Source: Verrucomicrobiota bacterium (GTDB taxonomy: Bacteria; Verrucomicrobiota; Verrucomicrobiia; Verrucomicrobiales; Akkermansiaceae). From it: 35,462 nucleotides of DNA. Position numbers and translations under genes: made by a program. The notes below the pieces were generated by a model, which was given only the letters and a program-made list of their open reading frames with translations, did not search any database and was not told the DNA's origin. Shown here in pieces: positions 22,601-29,243 of the stretch (its first letter is position 1; each line of letters starts with the position of its first letter). The DNA lies in contig RDZR01000054.1 of NCBI GenBank assembly GCA_004294095.1, positions 1 through 35,462 of the forward strand, given 5' to 3'.

Positions 22601-22864
22601 GCGTCCATTGATGCTCTGGCCAAAACGTGGCATGATCGTTTTGGGCCACTTCCGGAAACTGCATGCAATTTGCTGCTCATTCAAAAAATCCGCGCCGTAG
22701 CAAATCGCCACCAAATCGATGCCGTAGAAATTTCTGGTCAGCGCCTGATGCTGCAACGCCATGGCGAGTCGATCCTGCTTGAAGAACGCAGATTTCCGCG
22801 GCTCACGTCGTCTTGCCCACAGCGAAAATTGGAAGAATGCCTGACGATGCTGCAACGCTTTTGA
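19688..22864 (+). CDS. mfd: Transcription-repair coupling factor Mfd
   Basis: Mfd displaces RNA polymerase stalled at DNA lesions and recruits UvrA. The 1058-residue product shows the UvrB-homology N-terminal modules (SRGQCSVRGGILDVFPF), then the RNA-polymerase-interacting domain (DLVVHYEYGIARYRGIE). The superfamily 2 translocase follows, with Walker A GDVGFGKTE (K556) and DEEQ (D651-Q654). RecG-like helicase motifs (TATPIPRT-like LSATPIPRTLYMA, ETGIDIPNANTI, QLRGRVGR) and the C-terminal TRCF domain close it. It is a little shorter than E. coli Mfd (1148). It begins at a GTG 42 bases after the PKS-like gene; an ATG seven bases earlier is out of frame. Native codon habit. Confidence 0.96.
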   Translation: MPDARILSSGLIARAAHHPDFTAHLLSGGKDVGPIVLGHITESAQAFACCTVMHAVRASGKNRFWIVCERPRQRERLAMEMALWGINALVLPAGPGEVREEMLGDPEATAEWLCVLEEIARNESIVILCGSEDFNQTAPAPSALLGNREVLQVGDSLELRQFTEMLTGRGYEQVPMVTSRGQCSVRGGILDVFPFHGLKPLRIEFFDQEIESIREFDLDSQASIKRLNLAEIRFGEPANQACISDYRLPNDFTIAIDQACTADVQITEDNGTLEGEEDFTLAHFHSPLGNFDAGDFVLDEARREQFFTQLSDWKKDGWDVLMVFSNQGEQERFTELAGKNLLRDLGIEPMTGELFGGFTVPYLRLAVLASSELFGRYRAPLSHRRSYIEHAQTIRSRKMLDEIDEGDLVVHYEYGIARYRGIESGDEGDELSLEFRNGMLLAVPLDQAHLVGKFIGIGGKPPELTKLGGTSWKNARKAAEKSIMDYAAQLLRVQAERQSERGHAFAADTKWMWEFEQSFHYAETKDQKLAIEATKRDMEAARPMDRLICGDVGFGKTEVAIRAAFKAITGGKQVALLVPTTVLAEQHWRTFRERMSDYPMRVELLNRFRSASEIRSTIEGLADGSVDLVIGTHRLVSPDVHFKNLGLVIIDEEQRFGVAHKESFKQRFTHVDVLTLSATPIPRTLYMAMMGTRDMSTIETPPPNRVPVSTSICAYDERVIRDAIRREIKRGGQVFFLHNRVKTIEMMGRKIRELVPEAKLLIGHGQMAKDDLEVVMHEFVNGHADVLLATTIIETGIDIPNANTILIDRADRFGLADLYQLRGRVGRAGEKAYAILLLPRDMLTQGDARKRIHAIKQYTELGSGFKIAMKDLEIRGAGNMLGTRQSGHVAQIGFELYCQLLRQSVERLKGNGSIRSLQDCTFKADCVVMREAAWLSRQCADQVPAFLSSEWLEDTGLRVAAYRELAELADQASIDALAKTWHDRFGPLPETACNLLLIQKIRAVANRHQIDAVEISGQRLMLQRHGESILLEERRFPRLTSSCPQRKLEECLTMLQRF

Positions 22865-22923
22865 AGCCGCCCGCCGGATAATTTCCATTGCCAGTGACTC
22901 GCCTCAGTCTAACCTCACGGCAC

Positions 22924-24375
22924 ATGCACCGTTTGATTATTTTCATGCTGCTGGCTTTATTTTCGAAGCCACTATTGGCGAAAGAAGCTCGAGATATCTA
23001 TCGCTCGGTTCTGCGCATTGAAGTTGCTACCCAAAATCCGGACTACTCTGAGCCGTGGACCACTGGACGATTTAGCGGCGGCATCGGCACCGGATTCATC
23101 ATCGGTCCTAACAAAATTCTAACCAATGCTCACGTCGTATCCAACGCGCGTCGCATCCTGATTACCATCTATGGCAGTCCGAAAAAATACCCAGCACGCG
23201 TCGAGCACATCGCGCATGATTGCGATCTTGCGCTGCTTACCTTGGAAGATTTTTCTGAGCTCGAAGCATTCCACGTTTTTGAATTTGGTGATGTCCCGAA
23301 GCTCGAATCCCAAGTGCGCGTGATCGGCTACCCTATTGGTGGCGATCGCCTCTCGGTGACTCGCGGCGTCGTCTCACGCATCGATTTCCAGCCATACGCT
23401 CATACCCGCGTGGACTCACATCTCACCGTTCAGATTGATGCGGCGATCAATCCTGGAAATTCGGGTGGACCGGTGTTGCAGGATGAAAGTGTCGTCGGCG
23501 TGGCATTTCAAGGCCTGACCCAAGCGGATAACACCGGCTACATCATTCCAACCCCCGTCATCAGGCGCTTTCTCAAAGATGTTGAAGATGGAACGTATGA
23601 CCACTACACCGATTTGGGAATCAATACGTTTCCTCTCTTCAATCAAACCATGCGCCAAGCCTTGAAATTGGCTGACAATAACAGCGGCGTTCTTGTTAGA
23701 AATGTGGTCCCGCAAAGCTCTGCGGATGGAGCCTTACAAGCTGGAGACGTGATTGTCTCTCTGGATGGCAATGAAGTGGATAGCGCAGGCATGGTCAATT
23801 TGGACGGTGAAAATGTGAACTTAAACGAAATCATCGAACGCAAATTTACCGGAGATAAAGTCGCCGTGCGCTTCCTACGCGAGCAGACTTGGAACGATAT
23901 CGAAATCACACTCAAGCCGCTGGTATGGGCCAGAATGTATTCCATCCAATACGAAAAAAATCCTCGCTTCGTCGCATTTGCTGGCTTGGTTTTCCAACCG
24001 TTAGACACCAATTTATTTGCTGCTAGAAAATTTGAAGATCTGCATGTTAGACGCTTCTATTCGGACTACACTCGTGAAGGTCTTTTCATCAAACATCCTG
24101 ATATTGTGATTCTTACCCGGGTGGAAAGTGACTCAGTCACGAGCCGCCTCGATGGATACGCCGGACTTGCCGTCCATAAAATCAATGGCACGGAAGTGAA
24201 GGATCTACAACACGCCAGAGACCTCCTGTATCCTAAAGAAGCGCCCGAGTTTTTCATCATCGAATGCTTCGGCGGCCAACGCCCGATCATCATCGCTGCA
24301 GCGGATGTAGAAGCAGCAAATCAACGCATGAAAGATAATTACGACATGCCGGATCTGGAAAATCTAACTGAATAA
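22924..24375 (+). CDS. Exported DegP/HtrA-like serine protease with PDZ domain
   Basis: The 483-residue product starts with a hydrophobic signal sequence (MHRLIIFMLLALF, likely cut near LLA/KEA), so it should act in the periplasm. The trypsin-like domain contains the complete triad: H70 in TNAHVV, D101 in HDCDLALL and S180 in GNSGGP. A PDZ domain follows (about 215-330), with a long C-terminal region resembling a second, divergent PDZ, an arrangement reminiscent of the plant Deg9 type. HtrA enzymes degrade misfolded envelope proteins. The ATG at 22924 gives a good signal peptide; a TTG at 22888 would add 12 residues. It lies between mfd and folK, only five bases ahead of folK. Confidence 0.88.
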   Translation: MHRLIIFMLLALFSKPLLAKEARDIYRSVLRIEVATQNPDYSEPWTTGRFSGGIGTGFIIGPNKILTNAHVVSNARRILITIYGSPKKYPARVEHIAHDCDLALLTLEDFSELEAFHVFEFGDVPKLESQVRVIGYPIGGDRLSVTRGVVSRIDFQPYAHTRVDSHLTVQIDAAINPGNSGGPVLQDESVVGVAFQGLTQADNTGYIIPTPVIRRFLKDVEDGTYDHYTDLGINTFPLFNQTMRQALKLADNNSGVLVRNVVPQSSADGALQAGDVIVSLDGNEVDSAGMVNLDGENVNLNEIIERKFTGDKVAVRFLREQTWNDIEITLKPLVWARMYSIQYEKNPRFVAFAGLVFQPLDTNLFAARKFEDLHVRRFYSDYTREGLFIKHPDIVILTRVESDSVTSRLDGYAGLAVHKINGTEVKDLQHARDLLYPKEAPEFFIIECFGGQRPIIIAAADVEAANQRMKDNYDMPDLENLTE

Positions 24376-24380
24376 AATAG

Positions 24381-24908
24381 GTGAGAGCGGGCATCGCACT
24401 TGGATCGAATGTGGGTGATCGTCTTGCGCATTTGTTCGCTGCCTATCAGAAGCTGAGTGCCATCTCGACACCCAATGAGCCAATCTTATGTGCCTCGATC
24501 TATGAAAGTGAGCCGATGGATTGCCCGCCGGACTCACCACTTTTTCTGAACACCGTCATCGAAATTGATTTTGATAAATCTGTTAGTTTTTTGTTAGAAA
24601 ACACCCAACGCATCGAACGCGAATTGGGCAGAAAACAAAAAACAATCCGCAATGCTCCGCGTGAAATTGATTGTGACATTCTTTACCTCGGCCAAGAATC
24701 GATTCTAACAGACAGCCTCACGCTTCCCCACCCGCGCATCTTCGAGCGGCGCTTTGTTTTGGAACCTCTAGCAGAAATTTGTCCCGATCTTGTTCTCCCT
24801 CACGCCTCAATCAGCATGAAAGCCGCATTTGATCAGCTTCGCGATGATTCGCCCCGCGTGCGCGCGGTGGCCAGCGGCTTCAGCGCGTTGCAATCACCTG
24901 CATCGTAA
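24381..24908 (+). CDS. folK: 6-hydroxymethyl-dihydropterin pyrophosphokinase FolK
   Basis: FolK transfers pyrophosphate from ATP to 6-hydroxymethyl-7,8-dihydropterin in folate synthesis. The 175-residue product begins at a GTG five bases after the protease stop. It shows the family blocks IALGSNVGDR, YESEPMDCP, FLNTVIEI, ELGRKQKTIRNAPREIDCDILYLG (the signature with the Mg-binding Asp residues) and LPHPRIFERRFVLEPLAEI. The tight spacing implies translational coupling with the protease gene. Its last 29 bases overlap the 3' end of the convergent methyltransferase gene. Confidence 0.93.
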   Translation: MRAGIALGSNVGDRLAHLFAAYQKLSAISTPNEPILCASIYESEPMDCPPDSPLFLNTVIEIDFDKSVSFLLENTQRIERELGRKQKTIRNAPREIDCDILYLGQESILTDSLTLPHPRIFERRFVLEPLAEICPDLVLPHASISMKAAFDQLRDDSPRVRAVASGFSALQSPAS

Positions 24909-26040
24909 ATCCTTTTAAATATCCTGTTTCTGGCAGGCTTACTAACACCGGATGATCGGCACGCTGATGATGGTCCATCAGCCAACGCAGCGATTTTTTG
25001 GCATCGACCGATGCGTCTAACACATTTTCAAGAAACAACTCCCGCTTGGCGTGATGCGAACAACAAAAAGTGGATAGCAGCCCACCTTTTTCTAACAATT
25101 TCAACGAGCGCAGATGAATTTCTTTGTAGCCGCGCATCGCATCAACCAGCGATTTTTTATTTCGTGTGAAAGTCGGCGGATCCAAAATGATGCAATCGTA
25201 TTCCGGCTTCGCGTGTTTGAGAAAATCGAAAACATTGTGCTCGATGACGTCGATGCTCAAGCCGTTGAGCGTTGCATTTTGGCGAGCCGCTTCACATGCC
25301 ACGGCAGAGACATCCACCGCTGTGACCTTCGCCGCACCTGCCTTCGCGCACGCTAAGGCAAAGCCGCCTTGGTTGGTGAAGCAATCCAGCACCCGCTTTC
25401 CTTGCGTCCATCGAGCGACCTCGCCGTGCGCTTGAAGTTGGTCCAAGTAGAGTCCTGTTTTTTGGCCATCTAACAAATCCACCTCAAAAATCATTTCATT
25501 CGCAGTCACACGGATGACGCCCGGTGAAACGCCATGCATCACCCGAATCTCCGGCTCAATCCCCTCCGCTTTGAGCGACGATGAGTCATTTCGCAAAATC
25601 ACACATTTGGGATCCAACGTCTGAATCAGCGCCTCAAGAATGATTTCCCGCCGCAAATGCATTGCGAGAGTGAGCGTCTGCAGCACCAAATGCCCCTCAT
25701 ACGCATCGACAATCAGCCCAGGCAAGCCATCGGATTCAGACCACACCAATCGAGCCAACTTCGGATCAATGCCGCGCTCGATTCGATAATCCACCGCCTG
25801 ACGAATCCGCCGAGAGAAAAAATCCAAATCCAAATCCTGCCGCCGCCGCGAGAAGCGCCTCGCCACAATTTGCGATTGAGGATTGTAAATGGCAGTGCCC
25901 AACGGCCGGTCGCGGAAATCCTTGAGCGTAATCACATCGCCCGGCTGCGGTTCGCCAAATGATTTTTTAATCTCAGTCGCATAAACCCATTCATGACCAT
26001 GAAAGATGCGAGCGCGCGGTGCGATGATAAGTCCTGCCAT
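24880..26040 (-). CDS. Class I SAM-dependent rRNA methyltransferase (RlmI-like)
   Basis: RlmI methylates C5 of C1962 in 23S rRNA. The 386-residue product has an N-terminal PUA domain (RARIFHGHEWVYATEI, GDVITLKDFRDRPLGTAIYNPQSQIVARRF). A central EEHEE-type domain with DGQKTGLYLDQL follows, then a Rossmann methyltransferase domain (VLDCFTNQGGFALACAKAGA for SAM, DPPTFTRNK as the catalytic-loop motif, and a Cys pair in STFCCSHH). Length fits the family. The ATG at 26040 is preferred because the PUA domain starts there; ATG 26061 would add seven residues. It is convergent with folK and divergent from the metal-resistance block. Confidence 0.9.
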   Translation of the reverse strand: MAGLIIAPRARIFHGHEWVYATEIKKSFGEPQPGDVITLKDFRDRPLGTAIYNPQSQIVARRFSRRRQDLDLDFFSRRIRQAVDYRIERGIDPKLARLVWSESDGLPGLIVDAYEGHLVLQTLTLAMHLRREIILEALIQTLDPKCVILRNDSSSLKAEGIEPEIRVMHGVSPGVIRVTANEMIFEVDLLDGQKTGLYLDQLQAHGEVARWTQGKRVLDCFTNQGGFALACAKAGAAKVTAVDVSAVACEAARQNATLNGLSIDVIEHNVFDFLKHAKPEYDCIILDPPTFTRNKKSLVDAMRGYKEIHLRSLKLLEKGGLLSTFCCSHHAKRELFLENVLDASVDAKKSLRWLMDHHQRADHPVLVSLPETGYLKGFTMQVIATR

Positions 26041-26131
26041 TGGAGGGAAAGACCAACCCAATCACCAAGCTTTGTCGATGATGAATCCCTCGAATGAATT
26101 CCTCGGGCGCCGACACCCCTGAAATTCGTCC

Positions 26132-26160
26132 TTGCACGTAAGGGCCGGGATAGTTATTTC
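26132..26160 (+). promoter_or_regulatory. Possible sigma70-like promoter of the metal-efflux operon
   Basis: TTGCAC and TATTTC are separated by 17 bases, 23 bases before the ATG of the His-rich peptide gene. The match is only moderate and no operator is apparent. Confidence 0.3.
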
Positions 26161-26183
26161 ACTCTCGCTTTCAATACGTATCG

Positions 26184-26549
26184 ATGCAGTCGCGAAAACC
26201 AATGGGCATGCTCGCCACCCTCACCGCAGGGGTGCTCATGTTTGCCATGATACTTGGCGCGTTCGCCGGAAATGAGGTTGTTGTTAGGTTCGAGCATTCC
26301 CACGAGGAAGGCCATCACGAGGAATCCAAGCACGGACATCCATCAGATGATAGCCATGACGACCAAGCGCCTAGCGATGACACTCACCACCACCATCTGA
26401 CAGTGCAGATTTCACCGGCCATTTTCACGCCGCTCACTTCCCTTTGTATCTCATTTTCTCCCATCCTAGGCTATCTCGGATTGCCCCGTTCCCTGCATTG
26501 CCCAGAAGGGCCTTACTTTGAGCTGATCAAGCCGCCGCAGAACGTTTGA
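26184..26549 (+). CDS. His-rich membrane-anchored or exported small protein
   Basis: The 121-residue product begins with a basic N-terminus and a hydrophobic segment (about residues 10-30) that would export or anchor it. A strikingly His/Asp/Glu-rich stretch (about 38-73, with HSHEEGHHEE and THHHH) should bind divalent metal. The rest is hydrophobic with a Pro-rich end. Small His-rich proteins often precede czc-type efflux operons, where they act as periplasmic metal buffers or regulators (CzcI-like). Homology to CzcI is not claimed. It is first in the operon, 122 bases ahead of the outer membrane factor gene, and that gap contains three small hairpins. Confidence 0.7.
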   Translation: MQSRKPMGMLATLTAGVLMFAMILGAFAGNEVVVRFEHSHEEGHHEESKHGHPSDDSHDDQAPSDDTHHHHLTVQISPAIFTPLTSLCISFSPILGYLGLPRSLHCPEGPYFELIKPPQNV

Positions 26550-26555
26550 GCGCTC

Positions 26556-26641
26556 CGGCACCCTTGTGCCGTCGAAGCCCCTACGTCCTATCACTGCCGC
26601 CATACAGGCGGACGGAGTTCGCCGCTCAGGCGCGATGCGCC
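26556..26641 (+). promoter_or_regulatory. Three consecutive short hairpins before czcC
   Basis: Between the His-rich peptide stop and the czcC-like ATG are three perfect stems: CGGCAC/GTGCCG with a 4-base loop (26556-26571), CCGCC/GGCGG with a 5-base loop (26597-26611) and GGCGC/GCGCC with a 3-base loop (26629-26641). They could affect mRNA processing, stability or attenuation within the operon. This is inference from the sequence only. Confidence 0.35.
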
Positions 26642-26671
26642 GTTTCCTTTGAACAACCAACAGTATCTATC

Positions 26672-27907
26672 ATGATCAAATACAACATTCTACTAATCTT
26701 AGTCTGGACGCTGTCCGCCTCACTACCCATCCATGCTGAAGTCCTTCCGCTTTCCACCGCGCTGCGCGAGGGACTAAAGAATCACCCTGACATCCTAACC
26801 GCTGATGCGAATCTCAAGATTCGTTTGGCGGAAAAACTCGCATTCACGCAAATACCCAATCCGATTCTTGAAGCCGAGTTCCGGACGCTCACTGGCAAAC
26901 CTGCGATCGAATTGAGACTCATGCAGCCCATCAAGCGCAGCTACTTTGGCCTTCGGCAAAACTACGCCATCATTGAGAGTGCATCCGCCAATGCAGACGC
27001 CCGCGCCCAAGTAGCAGGAGTGCTCAATGATGTTTATAGCCGCTATGTTGAGCTGTGGATCGTTCAAGAACTGCAATCCATCCGGGGAAAAAACCGCGAG
27101 GACTTAGTTTCCTTGCACGAGCCGATGTATAAAAGCGTGAAAGCTGGCCTAGGCGGCACAGTGGAACTCGCACTCCTCGACGCAGAAATCGCCAATGAAT
27201 CTACTGAGGCAGAGGCGCTCGAAAGCCAGAAGCTCGCACGCAGCGCAGCTCTTGCTAGGCGAATCGGATACCGTAGTGGAAATGTAATCGTTGTGGAACG
27301 CCCATCGGGGCTGTCACTTCCATCTAACAGTAGCGGCTTGGAAAAATTTGCCGTCAAGCGCACCCCCTTGCGACTCGCGCTGCTGAAACGCGAGCAAGCG
27401 GCGCGCGCACAACTCGCCATCGCACAGTCAGATCGCTTCGGCTCCATTCAGGCAGGAATTCTAGCAGAACATGATACCGATGTTGGTGGAACCTTTCTTG
27501 GACTTGGCTTCGCCTTCGATCTTCCCTTGTGGAACCGCAACGAAGCCGCCATCGCCGGGGCGCAAGCCTCCATCGACGCAGCCAAGGGTGAACTCAAACA
27601 GTTCGAACCAGCCCGCGTCGCTGCTGTCGTAAAGCTCCGCTACCGCAGCGCCCTCACCGCCGAGCAAAGTGCCATACGTTATCGCTCGGAGGTCGTGCCG
27701 CTTTTTGAAACCGCGCTATCCAAAGCGCAAGAAGCTATGGCAAAAGGCCAAGGAGGCATCTCCCAAATACAGCCGATCATCAACCGACTCACCCAGACCC
27801 GCATGCGCGCCTTTGAACTCAGTAACGCCGCCCTTGAAGCCCGTGCTGAACTTGAAGGAGCACTCGGTGGACGCCTCGAAGAAGCACTCGGTTTTCCCAT
27901 TAAATAA
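26672..27907 (+). CDS. CzcC-like outer membrane efflux factor (TolC family)
   Basis: Outer membrane factors form the trimeric exit channel of tripartite RND pumps. The 411-residue product starts with a signal peptide (MIKYNILLILVWTL, cleavage near IHA/EVL). It has two long helical repeats typical of the TolC/CzcC family, with a GLGFAFDLPLWNRNEAAIAGAQ block as in other metal-efflux members. The frame is open upstream to 26546, but the signal peptide makes 26672 the likely start. The CzcB-like gene follows after 26 bases. It is GC-richer and poorer in TTA Leu codons than the genes to the left, as expected for transferred DNA. Confidence 0.88.
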   Translation: MIKYNILLILVWTLSASLPIHAEVLPLSTALREGLKNHPDILTADANLKIRLAEKLAFTQIPNPILEAEFRTLTGKPAIELRLMQPIKRSYFGLRQNYAIIESASANADARAQVAGVLNDVYSRYVELWIVQELQSIRGKNREDLVSLHEPMYKSVKAGLGGTVELALLDAEIANESTEAEALESQKLARSAALARRIGYRSGNVIVVERPSGLSLPSNSSGLEKFAVKRTPLRLALLKREQAARAQLAIAQSDRFGSIQAGILAEHDTDVGGTFLGLGFAFDLPLWNRNEAAIAGAQASIDAAKGELKQFEPARVAAVVKLRYRSALTAEQSAIRYRSEVVPLFETALSKAQEAMAKGQGGISQIQPIINRLTQTRMRAFELSNAALEARAELEGALGGRLEEALGFPIK

Positions 27908-27933
27908 ATCAAACAAAAAAATTTTCTACCATT

Positions 27934-29205
27934 ATGAAAGTTATCATTCTCACCGCTAAAGTTCTAGCAACACTCGCCATTCTTGCTGGAAGTTATTTCA
28001 TCGGCATCCGCATCCTCCGTGAAAAACCAGCCACATCCGCATCCGGCGAACATGGCGAAGCCGCCGCCGCAGACTACGAACGTGGCCCCCACGGCGGACG
28101 CATGCTCCGCGACGGTAACTTCGCTGTCGAGGTCACCATTTACGAGCCGGACATCCCGCCGCTTTCCCGGGTCTATCCGTTCTTCAATGACAAACCCATC
28201 GACCCCGGTTCGGTGAAGCTCCTTATGGTGCTGAATCGTTTCGGCGACCGAGTGGACGAGTTCACCTATGAGAAGCAGGACGACTACCTTCTCGGAAACC
28301 GCATTGTCGAGGAGCCGCATTCCTTCGATGTCACCGTAATGGCGGAATACAAAGGGAAGAAAGCCCAATGGACGTATGATTCCTATGAAGGCCGCACGAA
28401 AATTTCCGAAGATGGCGCGGCCAGCGTTGGCCTTGGATTAGAAGAAGCAGGCCCTCGCACAATCCGTAAGATTGCGAAGATGAACGGACGCATCATCCCA
28501 GATGAGAACCTGATCGCGAAAGTCACCCCCCGCTTCCCCGGCATCGTCATGGAAGCTACCAAAAATCTCGGGGAAACGGTTCGGAATGGCCAGTTACTTG
28601 CTGTCGTGGAAAGCAATCAGAGCCTGACGAAATACGACATCCAGGCACCGATCTCTGGGGTCGTTATCGACCGCGATATCGCTGTTGGTGGTGCAGTCGC
28701 CTCCGAGAAATCCATCTACACGATCGCAGATTTCAGTAGCCTCTGGATCGAGCTAAAAGTTCATTCCGAAGATCTTTTCGCCGTCGAGGTCGGGAAGAAA
28801 ATCATGATCAAAGATGAGGCAAGCGGGATGGAGGGAACTGCCGAAATCGCCTACATTTCCCCCTTCGGTAGCCAGGAAACCCAAAGTCTCCGGGCAATCG
28901 CCACCTTGCCGAATCCCGAGGGAAAATGGCGCACCGGACTTTTTGTCGATGCAGAAATCGTTATTGATGAGCGTGAAGTTCCCGTGGCGGTCAAGATCAA
29001 GGCACTCCAGAATTTTCGCGATTGGGATGTCGTCTTCATGAAAGACGGCGAAACCTACGAGATCGCCTTGCTGGAGCTGGGCGAGCGCGATGGTGATTGG
29101 ATCGAAGTTATCTCTGGGCTGGAAGCCGGCACCACCTACGTCACGGAAAACGCCTTCGTCGTGAAAGCCGATGTCCTCAAGAACGGCGCTACCCACGGCC
29201 ACTGA
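27934..29205 (+). CDS. CzcB-like RND periplasmic adaptor
   Basis: The adaptor (membrane fusion protein) joins pump and outer membrane channel. The 423-residue product has an N-terminal membrane anchor (about residues 5-25) and a GPHGGRML motif (from 51) opening an extra N-terminal domain of the kind found in heavy-metal adaptors. The biotinyl-lipoyl halves (RFPGIVMEATKNLGETVRNGQLLAVVES and YDIQAPISGVVIDRDIAVGGAV), a beta-barrel domain and a membrane-proximal domain follow. The gene lies 26 bases after the czcC-like gene, and its stop is 38 bases before the pump ATG. Metal specificity is not readable from it. Confidence 0.9.
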   Translation: MKVIILTAKVLATLAILAGSYFIGIRILREKPATSASGEHGEAAAADYERGPHGGRMLRDGNFAVEVTIYEPDIPPLSRVYPFFNDKPIDPGSVKLLMVLNRFGDRVDEFTYEKQDDYLLGNRIVEEPHSFDVTVMAEYKGKKAQWTYDSYEGRTKISEDGAASVGLGLEEAGPRTIRKIAKMNGRIIPDENLIAKVTPRFPGIVMEATKNLGETVRNGQLLAVVESNQSLTKYDIQAPISGVVIDRDIAVGGAVASEKSIYTIADFSSLWIELKVHSEDLFAVEVGKKIMIKDEASGMEGTAEIAYISPFGSQETQSLRAIATLPNPEGKWRTGLFVDAEIVIDEREVPVAVKIKALQNFRDWDVVFMKDGETYEIALLELGERDGDWIEVISGLEAGTTYVTENAFVVKADVLKNGATHGH

Positions 29206-29243
29206 TTCCAGGTTCAACTTACAAATTCCAACCTTCCCAAATC

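Noticed and set aside
26546-26671. Longer N-terminus of the czcC-like protein from 26546
   Set aside because: It would place a Pro/Arg-rich stretch before a clean signal peptide at 26672, and the stretch forms RNA hairpins.
29097-29243. N-terminal extension of the CzcA-like pump overlapping the adaptor gene
   Set aside because: The extension is Arg-rich, unlike RND N-termini. With the ATG at 29244 the proton-relay residues fall at the classical numbers.
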